A stretch of 64,000 nucleotides of DNA. Origin: Brassica napus (lineage: Eukaryota > Streptophyta > Magnoliopsida > Brassicales > Brassicaceae). The position numbers were made by a program, and so were the translations under genes. The DNA lies in the NCBI RefSeq assembly GCF_020379485.1, contig NC_063448.1, positions 43,099,218 to 43,163,217 of the forward strand, in the 5' to 3' direction. This document shows positions 11,901 to 23,500 of this stretch, piece by piece. The notes under the pieces were generated by a model, which saw nothing but the letters and a program-made list of their open reading frames with translations, was not told where the DNA came from and ran no database searches. Each line of letters starts with the position of its first letter. Position 1 is the stretch's first letter.

Positions 11901-13378
11901 AGAATATGTGACCTGATCATCTGCTAATATCCCTCCCGAACAGTGCAAACTAGTTGTTTCCTTCTGAAACATCCACGCCAATGCAATTTTCTGAAAGCAA
12001 CAGTATTTTCAGTACACTGTACACAAACCAATTTCAACGGCCAATAAATGGTAACATTGAAACATGACAATACCTGATGCCTCATAAGAGGAACTGAAAG
12101 AATACCAGGAGGTAGATCAATCTCGGTCTTGGGTTGATTCAAATCCTGCAGGATTAACATACTCTTTTATTAAAAATTGCACTTAATATACCATTAAATA
12201 TCAGGTTGACTATGGAAACAACACAACACAGAGGCTCTCAACATATTTACAATGCACCTGGGTAAAATCGAAAATGAATGCTCCTCATAAACACAATTAT
12301 CTAAAATATCATTTTTCAGATGAAGAAAAATAAAGCAGCTTATTGCATAACTAGGATACTCGGTCTAAAATGAGTAGATTCAGCATGGTAATATAATATG
12401 ACTCCAGCATCAATGAGAAACCATATAAAACGAACAATGCACCATAAATCTCTGAAAAATATTTAACCAAAAGAAAGGAGCCAAGTTTGGAGCTATTCAT
12501 TGCTCCATATTCACTATTGCAATCATACCAGGTGATTAAAGCGGCGCAAGACATGCAAACAGAGAAGAACAGCCAAGTGTTGAAGGCCATACATAAGAGA
12601 AGATTGAGTTACCTGTAGCGCAGCCTGATAGATCAACCTCTCGTCGTTTTCAGAATTCATGTCTTCACCAACGCCAACCCTGTGCATTGGATCGCTTGGG
12701 CCACCATAATGTAACGGAGAGGATGCAGATGTTCCAAGGGTCATAGATGGAGGAAGGATCCTAACCCCATTCATGCCACGATGAATTCCTATCTCAGAAT
12801 GAGCTCCACGGTGACGATCACCAAACGCACTCTTGTTGCGTACAGCAGAACTAGTACTATAGTCCGCACCAAAGCGACCCACGTTGCCATGGCTTATACT
12901 GTTAGTAGCACTTCTTGGAGGAATAGGAGCCGTATTAAAAGATGGTGGAAGGGTTCTTTTCAGAGGTTGTTGAGAAGGTGGCGGCTTCTTCTCATAATCT
13001 ACACCAGAAGGAACACTGGAAGTCCTCGAGTTAACAATGCTCTTGTCATTCCCTGTAGAGCAGTCTCTTGGGCGAGATACATAACTAGAGGCACCATAGC
13101 GAGAAGCAGGATTTGGAGGTCTGGCTTTAGGTTGAGTATTAGCAGCAGAGGAAACCTTTTGAGGAAAACTAGTGCTGCCTGGAAAAAAAGTAGCAATGGT
13201 GATTTGATAACTCCATGAAAGCTAAACCTCACTGAGAGAGATAGAGACTGAAGATAAAGAGTATACCATCTAGCCAAGGGGGATTCTTCCTGGTTTTAAC
13301 TTCTTCCCTAATGGGCTCTACTGATACCTCTTCATCGCTGCTACTACCTGAACTAATATCGATAGCGGATTCCATCAT
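8925..13378 (-). CDS. FRG1: SNF2-RING-helicase-like chromatin remodeller FRG1/CHR27
   Basis: Ten coding exons splice into 1038 codons without a frame break: 13378-13267, 13178-12613, 12145-12074, 11990-11913, 11821-10735, 10647-10517, 10279-10058, 9951-9421, 9320-9111, 9029-8925, all with GT..AG introns. The product is 1037 aa, close to the Arabidopsis FRG1/CHR27 length as I recall it. Motifs: GLGKT (about 277-281, ATP binding), DEAQ (about 549), LSGTPIQN, a C3HC4-like RING (about 752-793, [19 protein letters not shown]) inserted between the helicase lobes, and lobe 2 with LDLWWNP and DRAHRIGQ (about 960-980). The C-terminus is [15 protein letters not shown]1 is a nuclear Snf2 ATPase required for RNA-directed DNA methylation together with SUVR2. 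Oddity: an acidic tandem duplication at residues about 300-386. The first ATG (13378) is followed directly by a second. Confidence 0.93.
11494..11745 (-). repeat. FRG1: 129-bp tandem duplication in FRG1 exon 5
   Basis: Two copies with a 129-bp period (11494-11622 and 11623-about 11745), each encoding about 43 residues with the core [12 protein letters not shown] followed by ENAKHES and SETTVLS. The period is a multiple of three, so the frame is kept. The copies differ at scattered bases, so the duplication is not brand new. Confidence 0.9.
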
Positions 13379-13436
13379 GGGATCTCCTTCGTCTTCACTC
13401 TTTCCAGCAGTCGAGCTTCTGAGAAATCGAATCAGC

Positions 13437-13666
13437 CTGCGATGCAAAACATTCTCCACACTGAAAAAACCATCACAATAGCCAGCAATGCTATCAAATT
13501 CGACTAAGCTGAAGATCAATGAAGCTAATCCAAGGAAAATCAAAACGGAGTAAGCAGAAATGGCGGGATAATGGAAACGGAACATTTATTTTGATTTTGA
13601 AGAACCCTACACGAAAGAAGACGAGGAAGATGGAGAATCGGGAAATGAGAGAGAGATAGAGTGTAC
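13437..13666 (-). other. FRG1: 5' UTR intron of FRG1
   Basis: On the minus strand a donor CTTG|GTACAC at 13667/13666 and an acceptor GCATCGCAG|GCTG at 13437/13436 bound a 230-bp intron. It lies 58 bp upstream of the first ATG. Leader introns are common in plant genes; no cDNA is available to confirm this one. Confidence 0.5.
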
Positions 13667-13699
13667 CAAGGAAGCAGCGAGGTGGAGAAGAAGGAAGCC

Positions 13700-15053
13700 A
13701 CTGTTGATTCGGAAGTTTTTATTTTTTACCTTTCTGTCACGACGGCTGGTTGCGGTTTTGACGGAGAGCAAGCAAGCGAAATGTGAAGGGATGTTGGGAC
13801 GTCCGTTTTTTTTTTTTTTAAAAGAAACTTTACTAATTTACCTTTTTAACCAATGTAAAAAAAAAGGGTATTAGCCCGGCCCATAGTGCCTAATTATCCA
13901 TAAATCCAAAATTAATAATTACTTATATACTAAAATGTTTTAGTTTATATAACAAAATTTACCTATAACTTAACGTAATTTAGTGTTATATATTATGTAA
14001 TTCTATAATAGCTATGTTTACGTGTCTTATATATTATTACTATAAATTTTGTATTTTTGTAACAAAAATTATTTTGGAAACTTTATTATGTAACAATATT
14101 ACTTTACATACTTTTTTATTTTAAATTTATATGAAAAAAAATTAAATTAGATCTATATAGTAGAAAATATATCTTTTGAGATACTGTAAAGAATTTCTTT
14201 TAAAGAAAAACTATAATAAATTGTACTTCAAAATATGTTTGTAGTAAATATCATATTTGAGAAATACACTAACTTGGATAAAATATCTTCTTTTAATTTG
14301 AAATAGAAATGAATATTTCTAACAAAATCTTTGTAAATTTTATTTTTGAAAATTAATCAGTTTAGATTGTTATTTTCAGTGAATATATAATTATAATACT
14401 TTATATAATTTTAAATTTTCATATATAAATCAAAACTAAAATAAATTTTAATTTATTATTATAGTTTATTATAACTAAAATTAAAATTAATTACTTTTGG
14501 ATATAAAATTTAAATTGATTCCTAAAATATTTTAAAAAGATTTTTTAGAAATTTCTTAAAAAATATTTATTGTTATTCAATTAAAAATATAAATATTAAA
14601 ATTAATTCATGTAAAATTTGATAAAATTTTAAAGAATGGTCCAAATGAAAAAATCACGCATGAAAAATTCATCACTATAGTATTTATTTATTAAAAATAT
14701 TATATATTTATCGATACATGTTTGTTAACACAACATCTATATAAATACTGATACATGTATAATGTATAACATAATTAATAATAATAACACTTATTATGAA
14801 AATACAAGTGTTAGGATTTTAATATTTGATTTGATTTTATTATTTGTATGGTGAAATTCTAACATTATTTTATTTGCATAATAAATGTTAATTTTTATTA
14901 TTATTAATTAGATCATATGCAGGTATTAACTCTAGAATAATTAAATGTTATTATTATTAAGTAGAATATAAATGTTTATATGCAACTATAATTATATATT
15001 GATGGAATAAATATATTTTCGAAATTATCCATTATTAATAATATTTTGATGGA
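13700..15053. other. AT-rich intergenic DNA upstream of FRG1
   Basis: The first 100 bp are the FRG1 leader and promoter side. From 13860 the sequence is very AT-rich, with no ORF above background and no terminal repeats recognised. It ends at the target-site duplication of the next element. Confidence 0.5.
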
Positions 15054-15670
15054 ATAAAAAGATGGCTTTTTGCAAAATTGACCTACAACTTAAAGTCAAA
15101 CACAAAACTAACCTCCTTTTTTTTTGAAAATTGGTTTTGCCATATTCACCCCACAAGTTCATATAATTTACGAAAATGCTATCAATCTTTTTTTTCTTTT
15201 TTTTTCGAAAATGACATCTTTACTCTCTCACCCTCATCATCTTCAAGTAATTACAAGATTGCCATTGTCATCAATACCACAACCACCATGAACAACCAAT
15301 TTGAAGCTCTTAATGCTCCCAAAATCGATTTACCCTTCTTCTTTTTCCATTCTTGTGAACTAAACACAACATATCTCTCATTTTTTCTCCACAATGAGCT
15401 AAAAAACCCAAGATTTTGATTCTAAAATTTTTATGGTTCATAGAGTCATAGAAGCTAACGATTCTGGGTGGGTGACTTTCGTTTGTGATTCTGTGTGCTT
15501 GGAGAAGCCTTATGTATGCTAAGGAACTTATCTCACCAATTTAAGGTATGACATCGAGTTTTTTTCCAGATCTGTTCGTCAGACGACTTACTTGGGATGT
15601 CGTCTGGCTGTAGACGACTTAACTGGAAGTCGTCTGGCTGTAGACGACTTACCTGGAAGTCGTCAGGTAA

Positions 15671-16460
15671 GTCGTCTGGTCAACGCAAAGGTTATTTTTG
15701 CAATTGACTTTGAAATCTGTAACCTGAGACGACTGAAAGTTAAGTCGTCTACTATTGTTTTGTTTCAAAAAAATTTCTAAAGAACCTAGACGACTTACAT
15801 TTCAGTCGTCATAGGTTAGTTTTGCATTTGACTGGATAATTACAGAAGTTTGACTTCCCCAGACGACTTACATTTCAGTCGTCTGTCGAAAATTAAAATA
15901 ATAATATTTTTTAAAAAGTAAACGACTTACAATTAAGTAGTCATAGGTTAGTTTTGCAATTGAAAAAAAAAACTTCAAGATTTAATTATACACAGACGAC
16001 TTATAATTCAGTCATCCACCAGACGACTTACTTGTAAGTCGTCGAGGATTTTTTTCCGAGATTCTGGTCAAACCTCGTAAATCCTGGACGACTTACATTT
16101 CAGTCGTCTCGTGGACGACTGAATTATAAGTCGTCTGTATATAATTAAATCTTGAAGTTTTTTTTTTCAATTGCAAAACTAACCTATGACGACTTAACTG
16201 TAAGTCGTCTACTTTAAAAAAAATATTATTATTTTAATTTTCACTAGACGACTGAAATGTAAGTCGTCCAGAAAAGTCAAACTTCTGAAATAATCCAGTC
16301 AAATGCAAAACTAACCTATGACGACTGAAATGTAAGTCGTCTAGCTTTTTTGGAGTTTTTTTTTTAACCAAACAATAGTAGACGACTTATTTTTCAGTCG
16401 TCCGAAATAACAGATTTCAAAGTCAATTGCAAAAATAACCTCTGCGTTGACCAGACGACG
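15671..16460. repeat. large palindrome (two ~380-bp arms) inside the MULE-type element
   Basis: The left arm starts GTCGTCTGGTCAACGCA at 15671; the right arm ends with the reverse complement of the same sequence near 16460. The arms match in order (GCAATTGACTTTGAAATCTG, then a mini-hairpin, then ACAATAGT and so on) towards a spacer at about 16045-16085. Each arm itself contains short palindromes AGACGACTT..AAGTCGTCT, so the transcript could form nested hairpins. Confidence 0.85.
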
Positions 16461-17094
16461 TATAGTTTAGTCGTCTGGACAACTTAGATTGAAGTCGTCC
16501 GCGTCTTCTCTGCTAGTTTTTAAGTCTTCTACGTTAGTTTTTGAATAACTTGTATTTTTAAGAGTGATAAGTAACTTCAAGATATGTAAAACTCATATTT
16601 ACAAAATATGTTCTCTCCCTTAGTTTTACTAAATTTGACTAAGTTTTTCAACGCAAACTTATAAAAAAATATGATATGCTTTGACTAGTTACTATTGTTT
16701 GTTTCTATCTCTTAAGTATTATTGTTATAGACAATAATGATGACTATTGTTATGAGTTGGAAGAAGGGTTAAATGCTTCTTAAAATGTTGTATCAATATG
16801 AAGCTACCAACATTCTTGTTTATTAAGATGAGAAAAGGCCATTGGAGTTTATTATTGCATATGAGAGATCCAAAGATAAGAAAAAGGCTACTGAAGTCTA
16901 TTATTTCATTGATTTGTAAATGTGTAAACACATTGTTAGCACATTTAATACATCTTGGAAAACATTATTACTGATTTTACAAAAAATTCACAACTAAAAT
17001 AGTAGACATGCAATTCACAAAACAGACCACAAACAAAACTATTATAGATCATTCCTCTACAAAGACAAGCTTGGATTCCACTTGAGCAGACAAG

Positions 17095-17345
17095 ACCAGA
17101 CGACTTTTAAGAAGTCCAGACGACTTCTAAGAAGTCCAGACGACTTCCAGGAAGTTCAGACGACTTTGTCAGAAGACTTTTAGGAAGTTCAGACGACTTC
17201 CAGACGACTTTACAGGAAGTCCAGACGACATTTAGGAAGTCCAGACGACTTTCAGACGACTTCCGGACGACTTCCAGACGACTTCCAGATGACTTTCAGA
17301 CGACTTCCAGACGACTTCCAGACGACTTCCAGACGACTAACAAGT
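17095..17345. repeat. tandem array of CAGACGACTTC units
   Basis: A run of close-spaced units of the form CCAGACGACTTCCAGACGACT with irregular spacing of about 11-21 bp. All are in one orientation, unlike the hairpin pairs elsewhere in the element. It probably arose by local expansion. Confidence 0.85.
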
Positions 17346-18190
17346 AAGTCGTCCCAGAAGTCTTCTAGATCTGAAAAACCTGCATATTAAATCCAGATTT
17401 GAAAAACCTGCATATTCAAAAACGTTCAAATGGCTTAAAACAGAAAAATGAGTGGAAGATTAGATAAATCTACCTTTACAGAACACACAAAAATACATAT
17501 CTAAAAATAATAGATCTACCTTTAAATTAGTGGAAGATGAGTACCATCTAATTAAAAACCTGCAAAAAAGATAGATTAGTAAGAAAGACATGAGACAAAA
17601 CTGAAAAATTCATATAAAGTTTGGTGTTTTCAAGTCAAAAAGATTAGAGTAGGTTTGGAGAGTTTTAGTTTGGGAAAAAAGTAAGAACTTTATACAACAA
17701 GAAGTTACCAAATGAAGAAAAATCAGACATAAGAACTTACTAAAACGCTCAGAAAAATCCAGATGACTTCCTGGAAGTCCAGACAACTTCCTGGAAGTCC
17801 AGACGACTTTGTCAGAAGACTTCCAAGAAGTCCAGACGACTTCCAGACGACTAACAAGTAAGTCGTCTCAAAAGTCTTCCAGATCTGAAAAACCTGCATA
17901 TCAAATCCAGATCTGAAAAACCTGCATATCCAAAAACGTTCAAATGACTTAAAAATAGAGAAAATGAGTGGAAAATTAGATAAATCTACATTTATAGAAC
18001 ACACAAAAATACATATCTAAAATTAATAGATCTACCTTTAAATTAGTGGAAGATGAGTACCATTTGATTAAAAACCTGCAAAAGAGATAGATTAGTAAGA
18101 AATACATGAGACAAAACTGAAAAATTCATATAAAGTTTGGTGTTTTCAATTCAAAGAGATTAGAGAGAGGTTGGAGAGTTTTAGAATGAT
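17340..18190 (+). repeat. direct duplication of ~330 bp within the MULE-type element
   Basis: The segment at about 17340-17670 recurs at about 17860-18185 with roughly 90% identity by eye. Shared blocks include GATCTGAAAAACCTGCATAT, GTGGAAGATGAGTACCAT and TCATATAAAGTTTGGTGTTT. A short AGACGACTTCC array lies between the copies, so array plus unique block was duplicated together. Confidence 0.85.
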
Positions 18191-19323
18191 GAACATTACA
18201 TTTTTGTTGCAGCCATTTGAGAGGAGGAGAGAGAATGTGTAAATTTTTTCTTTATATAGGGAGACAAAAAATCCAATTAGGTTAAATATTTTTGACTCAG
18301 ACGACTTCCTAGACGACTTACATTTCAGTCGTCTGTTAAAGAAATTAAAACAGACGACTTACATGTAAGTCGTCTAGAAGAGTTTAATATTTTTAGTGGG
18401 AAATTAAATATTTTTAGCGGGAAACTAAAATAGAAGACTTTCCGGACGACTTACAAGTAAGTCGTCTGGTTTAAATTATTTAAGCGGGAAAATAATTTTT
18501 TTTAAAAAATTTAGGCGGGAATATTTGGACGACTTACATATAAGTCGTCTGTTTTAATTTCTTCACCAGACGACTGAAATGTAAGTCGTCCGAGTAAAAT
18601 GATCCGGTTAGGTTAAAACGTACATTGGTAAAATTAAAGGTTCGGTACGATGTGGACGACTGAAATATACGTCGTCCGGGTAAATTATTCAACAGACGAC
18701 TGAAATATAAGTCGTCCACACCCTAAACATAACCCCTAAACTTATTTATCTAATTAAGCACTTCATAAAACCAAATCAAACTTGAAAAGTGTTTACTATA
18801 CACAGAAATAAACACATATAGGTGAAAACTAATTTTTGAAAAAAACATTTTAGTTTTCCAAAATCTAACCCTAACAATACATACAATACTACAACATATG
18901 TTTGCCAAACTCCTAAACCAAAGTATTTCATGATTCACTACTTCCACTCATCTATCTTCAAAACAAATCAATTTTATCATATCTTAATTTATATCACTTA
19001 AAACTGTTTATAATTACTTGATTTTTATTTTTCACGCATCAAAATATTTTTTTACAAGATTTATAAATTATTTTTAAAATAAACTGGTACCAGGCGACTT
19101 ACACTTCAGTCGTCCAGACGACTTCCAACATCTCAAACGACTCAGACGATTTACTGGGGCTATATTCGTAAAAATGGCTTCTGTTTTTTTGTTTGGTCAC
19201 AAGGGGTTGAGCTGTAATTTCACTAGGATTTTAGGTTAGTTTTGCATTTGATTCAAGTTTGGGTATAGGTTTGGGATTAAAATCAAGTTGTGGGTTAGTT
19301 TTGGCAAAAACCCTATAAAAAGA

Positions 19324-19637
19324 TAATTAAATATCTTGTTCGGATATTGTTATGAAGATACAAAAAAAAATAATGCAAGCAACTTTCTATGGATAGTCCA
19401 TTTAAAATATCACACATAAAAGAAGTATAGATTTTCTCTTTTAATAGTATAGATTTTTTCTTCTTGATCGAACTACACAACAAAAACTTCCACAGTTCCA
19501 CTGGTGAAAATTTTATGAACCAGAAAAAAAAATCAATTCGATATCCGGCCAGCCTATTTCCAGACGACCATTCCCTTACATTCTCGCTCAAATGATCTTT
19601 GACACCCGCAAATGAACGACTCCAGAGCATGACACAA
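19324..19637. other. spacer between two insertions
   Basis: About 310 bp of non-repeat sequence between the MULE-type element and the GACTT target duplication of the next insertion. The minus-strand frame here has no recognised domain. Confidence 0.4.
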
Positions 19638-19642
19638 GACTT

Positions 19643-20277
19643 TGTTGGTAATAATTGGGTTGTAACCCGAATAATTTAGAATTATATACTTGGATAATGA
19701 TTGAATCATCATGCTTTTTTTAAAGAGTATTTCGACTCTATTCCAAGCTTTTGGGTTACACGAAATCCCTTTGTAAGATAAGACGATCAAAAGTCTCATT
19801 CTTGTTCTAAGCTAAGATACAAGAATAACAAATAAAACTTTAATGCTTATATGTGTTTCTTCAAAGATCTTTGATGATCTTCGAACAATGAATCTTTCTT
19901 TCTCTCTCTTTTATTAACTATTAGTTTTTGATCTTCAATCTTGTTTTACAAGTTGTGATTCAAGTTGTTATTTTCCATTGCCCACAACTCCTTTTATAGA
20001 ATACTAAGGGTTGCAATGGTTAGCACCAATAGTTACAATGGTTAGTGAAGAGTTACAACCATTAATACCAATAGTTACATTGGTTAGAAAAAAGTCACAA
20101 TGGTTCATCACCAAAGGCTATAATCACCAATGGTTACAATGGTTTATCACCAAAGGTTGCAACCATTTACCACTAATAGTTACAATCACAAACAGTTGCA
20201 TTTGTTCATCTAAACAATTGCAATGCTTCACTTTAATGGTTGCAAAGATTCACTTAAATATCCAACAATCCTCCCCC
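19643..20277 (-). repeat. full-length copia LTR (minus orientation)
   Basis: A 635-bp LTR with TGTTGG..CCAACA ends. On the minus strand it is preceded by a purine-rich tract (complement of 20278-20291, AAATGGGGGAGGAT), which marks it as the 3' LTR of a minus-strand element. U3 contains repeated AACCATTGTAACTATTGG-like units; a TATAAAAG box is seen in the right-hand copy at 36268. Confidence 0.82.
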
Positions 20278-20599
20278 ATTTAAGTGTAATCATAGATTCA
20301 TTAAATAATTAATACATATATCAAACTCATGCATAAATGAAAATGTTCGAAGAATTGAATTTTCATCTTAGTGAAATACACATTCCAAATGCCCGAGAAT
20401 CAGGATGTCCTACGGATTGAATCCCTCAACCCATTTTGAGCACATGAAGATAATACACACACGTGTTTCCACACTACTCTAAGTGTTTATACTTGACACT
20501 ATTATAAGCCATGTGTCTCTATCCATTCATGAGTGCATACAATGCCAAGTCCCAGCTTATTGAAGCGGCATCACTTCACACTCATATAGGTAATTTCAC

Positions 20600-21335
20600 T
20601 CATGCACCTGCAAATACACTTTTTCAAAGTATTTATTAAGAATAAAATTTTAACCTAGCTCTTTCTTGCAGGTCCAAGCACATACCTTGGGATGATATAA
20701 AAACATGTGCTTCAATCTTTAAGTGTAGGCTTTCCACATTGAATTCAACCTCTAACATCGTATTAGAGGGGAATTGGGTATCCCACCATTAAAAATTTCA
20801 AATGGACTTTAAACTCTCCCTAACAAACATAGTTACCAAGTCTCTAGCTAATCATTTCGTCAAATGATATGCTACCTTTCTTTCAGACCGAACAAACTCT
20901 TTGGTAATCACCTCGTGAGTGATCAACTCACATACTGCTCTATATCTAACGCTAGGTGTCACGAATTACCATTATATGCTTAGTTACAAACCTTAACCAA
21001 GATTTATTCATTATCAATATAGATAGAAACTGGTGATACTATTTCGGTCACAACAAAATCTCTTAAACTAAATTCCTTAGCCAATATGCCTATTTACCGG
21101 CATATTCTAATGCTACAAACTCTTATTCTATAGTAAAAAATTTCATTCAATTTTGTTTCTTGGAAGCCCATGAAATAGCACCTCCCCAAGCAAAATTACT
21201 CAACCATTTATAGAAGAATAATCGTCTATATAGATAATCAAACTTGCATCTAAATACTCTTCTACCATCGAAGAAAATCTGACATATAACAAACCATAAT
21301 TTATGGTTCCTTTCAAATATTCAAATAAATACAGA
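20600..21335 (-). pseudogene. decayed copia pol 3' end (RNase H)
   Basis: Reading the minus strand from 21330 downwards gives copia-like pieces in several frames: EYLKGTINYGLLY, GGAISWASKKQN, EFVALEYAGK and, further on, a degenerate YNG..H and LARDLV. Together these are the end of the RT/RNase H region of Ty1/copia. Many stops and frame changes show an old copy. Its position next to the LTR at 19643-20277 and the purine tract fits one minus-strand element. The copia match stops near 21335. Confidence 0.72.
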
Positions 21336-21351
21336 GAAAAGACAGAGAGTT

Positions 21352-21880
21352 GGTCGGATTCAACATCCAAGACCAAAGAGTGGTGTGAAGGCCACAAAGA
21401 GGCAGTTTTGGGAGAGATCAAAGGGGAAGTTATGAACGACCCTTGATGGTTTTTGATTCGTGTTAATATCACCTAAAGCATCCTCCAGGACCTGAGAACA
21501 CACGCAAATGGTCAGGAAAGAAGAGGGATGGCCGGATTCCACTTTCTACGGCCAAGATAGCCTTAACGGGAGATGTGTGTGGGAAGGCAGTTTCATGGGA
21601 GTTAGGAACGACCTTTGGATGGTGTTTGATCATGGATGATCACTCCCTAGGCTTCCTCCATATCCTGGGAACACACGCAAATATCCAGGAGAGAATAGAG
21701 AAGGTCGGACTCCAATCTTAGTGGCCAAGACAGCCTTGAAGGCGGATGCAGTGTAGAACCGGTTTTATGGGGAATCAATGGAAGGAAAGATTGGTGCGAC
21801 CCATGGAGGGATATTATCAATACTGGAAGTATATGATAAGAATTGATAAAGGCGTGTGCAAAAGGATCAGGGACGTCCAT
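21352..21880. repeat. three tandem ~175-bp repeats
   Basis: Units begin GGTCGGATTC (21352), GGCCGGATTC (21530) and GGTCGGACTC (21703), with periods of 178 and 173 bp. Shared internal blocks include GGCCAAGA, ACACACGCAAAT and GGAACGACC. Non-coding; function unknown. Confidence 0.75.
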
Positions 21881-22155
21881 GATAAGGGAATGCACAATAT
21901 CTAGTAATATCAAGTATAAGGTAACCGATTTATGATTACTTCCCGGTTTATGTTTATGTCTCTTGTAGAATCGGTCCTGGCCAAGCATGGCACGCCCTTG
22001 AAGACTACATATAATGTGATGTGATCTAAGGATCCAGTAGTTTAGGAAGGGGCCGGATCATGGTTGGTATAACATGTCCTTATGGTGTGTTGGACGGATG
22101 CATTGCATTGGCCATTCCACAAGGAGCGGGACATGGAAACTTGGTTTGTGTTGAT
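21881..22155. other. unidentified repeat-like DNA left of the Athila insertion
   Basis: This sequence is continuous with 32544-33109 once the Athila element is removed. No coding potential or termini recognised. It may be leader or LTR sequence of the host retroelement. Confidence 0.35.
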
Positions 22156-23350
22156 TGATATATGGTATTTTTGGCATCTTGTATATATTCTTTTAAATTG
22201 GGTTTCAATTCTTTATCGAGTCTTCCTAGTCCTTTTCGAGTCATTACAGGTCTGGAGTTGCATTGGAAGGGAGATGGACCAACTGGAACAGAAGAGGCGG
22301 AAAACAGTGCAATTTGGTGATTTTCACGCAGAACAGTCAAGCGGAGCAACCTGAGTGTCTATTCCAGCGGCAGAGATATTTAAGGAAGTTTCCAAATATT
22401 TCGGGATTTTACCTAGAGCATCCCCCCTTTTACTCCCAGGCCGCCATAGACCTGCATATATATCTTTTCTTATTTTCTATTATGATTTGACGCTAGTTTT
22501 TATACAAGAAAGCATTGGAGACTTTTATACTTGAAGATTTGTACTCTTGTTATGGGAGAAGAATCTCTACATCTTTTGGAGAAGATTTCTAAACCCTCTT
22601 TGCTTTTTATTATTAATTCAGACATGTTTTCTTCATCTGTTATCTCTGTGATTTCTCTGTCCATGGCTGAGTAATCCACTTGCTTAGTCTAGGGTGTTAG
22701 GGTGTTAGATCCGTGAGTTAAACATAGATAAGTGAATCCATTGATTGTCTTCATTCATAAATGTTCTTAATGCTTGCATTAAACTGGCCGTTTAATGTTA
22801 GATCCTAGGTTTAACCTGTTCATTAACCGTGTAATAGGTTGCTAGATCTGTTGTGCAAGATCTGTTGTGAATGAGCATTGCATCCCTAGTCAGCGAGAGT
22901 AGATATTAGGGTGTATTGTGAACATATCGGACTTGATATCTAAAGCTTGCTAGCGCGTCTTGATCCAAATGAGAGTTTAGGCATCAAGACCGACTTGCAA
23001 AGGAATCAATACCACGAGAGTGGGTTGATTCAACCTGAGTGATCCGAGTTCTAGATTTACTCTTAATTGAACTTGAATAATTGTCTGGCTCACACTTGTT
23101 TAACACCCGATCAAACCACCCTAGGCTAGCATTCTTAATCATCTGAAAAACCTTAAATCAATCTCTTACTTGCTTGTTACGAAATCAACTTTAAAACCCC
23201 CATATTGTTTTAGCTTGATATTGATCCTATAGAAATAAAGTGTAATCATTGGTCTCTGTGGATTCGATCCTAAAGTGCTACATCGACATACCATTCGATT
23301 GTGGTAGTGTGCACATTAGGTTAATTGGTGTGCGTATACACGTAATATCA
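22156..23350 (+). repeat. Athila 5' LTR
   Basis: 1195 bp, TG..CA ends, followed three bases later by the tRNA-Asp primer site. It matches 31401-32543 along its whole length, apart from point differences and a segment around 22315-22365 missing from the 3' copy. Confidence 0.92.
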
Positions 23351-23353
23351 ATT

Positions 23354-23370
23354 TGGCGCCGTTGCCGGGG
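23354..23370 (+). other. primer binding site (tRNA-Asp type)
   Basis: TGGCGCCGTTGCCGGGG just inside the 5' LTR. Athila/Tat elements use the 3' end of tRNA-Asp as primer. Confidence 0.88.
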
Positions 23371-23500
23371 ACCATCTTTTTACCTTATTTTTTTGGTTAT
23401 TTATTTAGTCTAAGACCTCTAACTTGCTCTATCCTTTTTGTTGCAACTAATTTTTCAGGCGCATGACCAGTAGACATACTCGGAGAAACGCACAACGAAA

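Larger units (their letters stand above)
15063..19314. mobile_element. Mutator-like (MULE-type) non-autonomous element with AGACGACTT hairpins
   Basis: The ends are imperfect terminal inverted repeats: left GGCTTTTTGCAAAATTGACC, right (reverse complement) GGGTTTTTGCCAAAACTAAC, both continuing as a match to ACAACTT. They are flanked by an exact 9-bp target duplication ATAAAAAGA (15054-15062 and 19315-19323), the length expected for Mutator superfamily insertions. The interior holds dozens of GACGACTT/AAGTCGTC units and recurring copies of the TIR-like motif GTTAGTTTTGC. No transposase frame was recognised, so it is probably mobilised in trans. The superfamily assignment rests on TSD length and long, degenerate TIRs. 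Confidence 0.78.

Noticed and set aside
12999..13585. Antisense and extended ORFs over FRG1 exons 1-2, including a longer N-terminus starting at 13585
   Set aside because: The extension lies upstream of the leader splice acceptor (13437/13436); the conserved N-terminus starts at ATG 13378.
15592..15780. ORF with repeated SRLAVDDLTG units
   Set aside because: A direct translation of the AGACGACTT hairpin repeats; no gene features.
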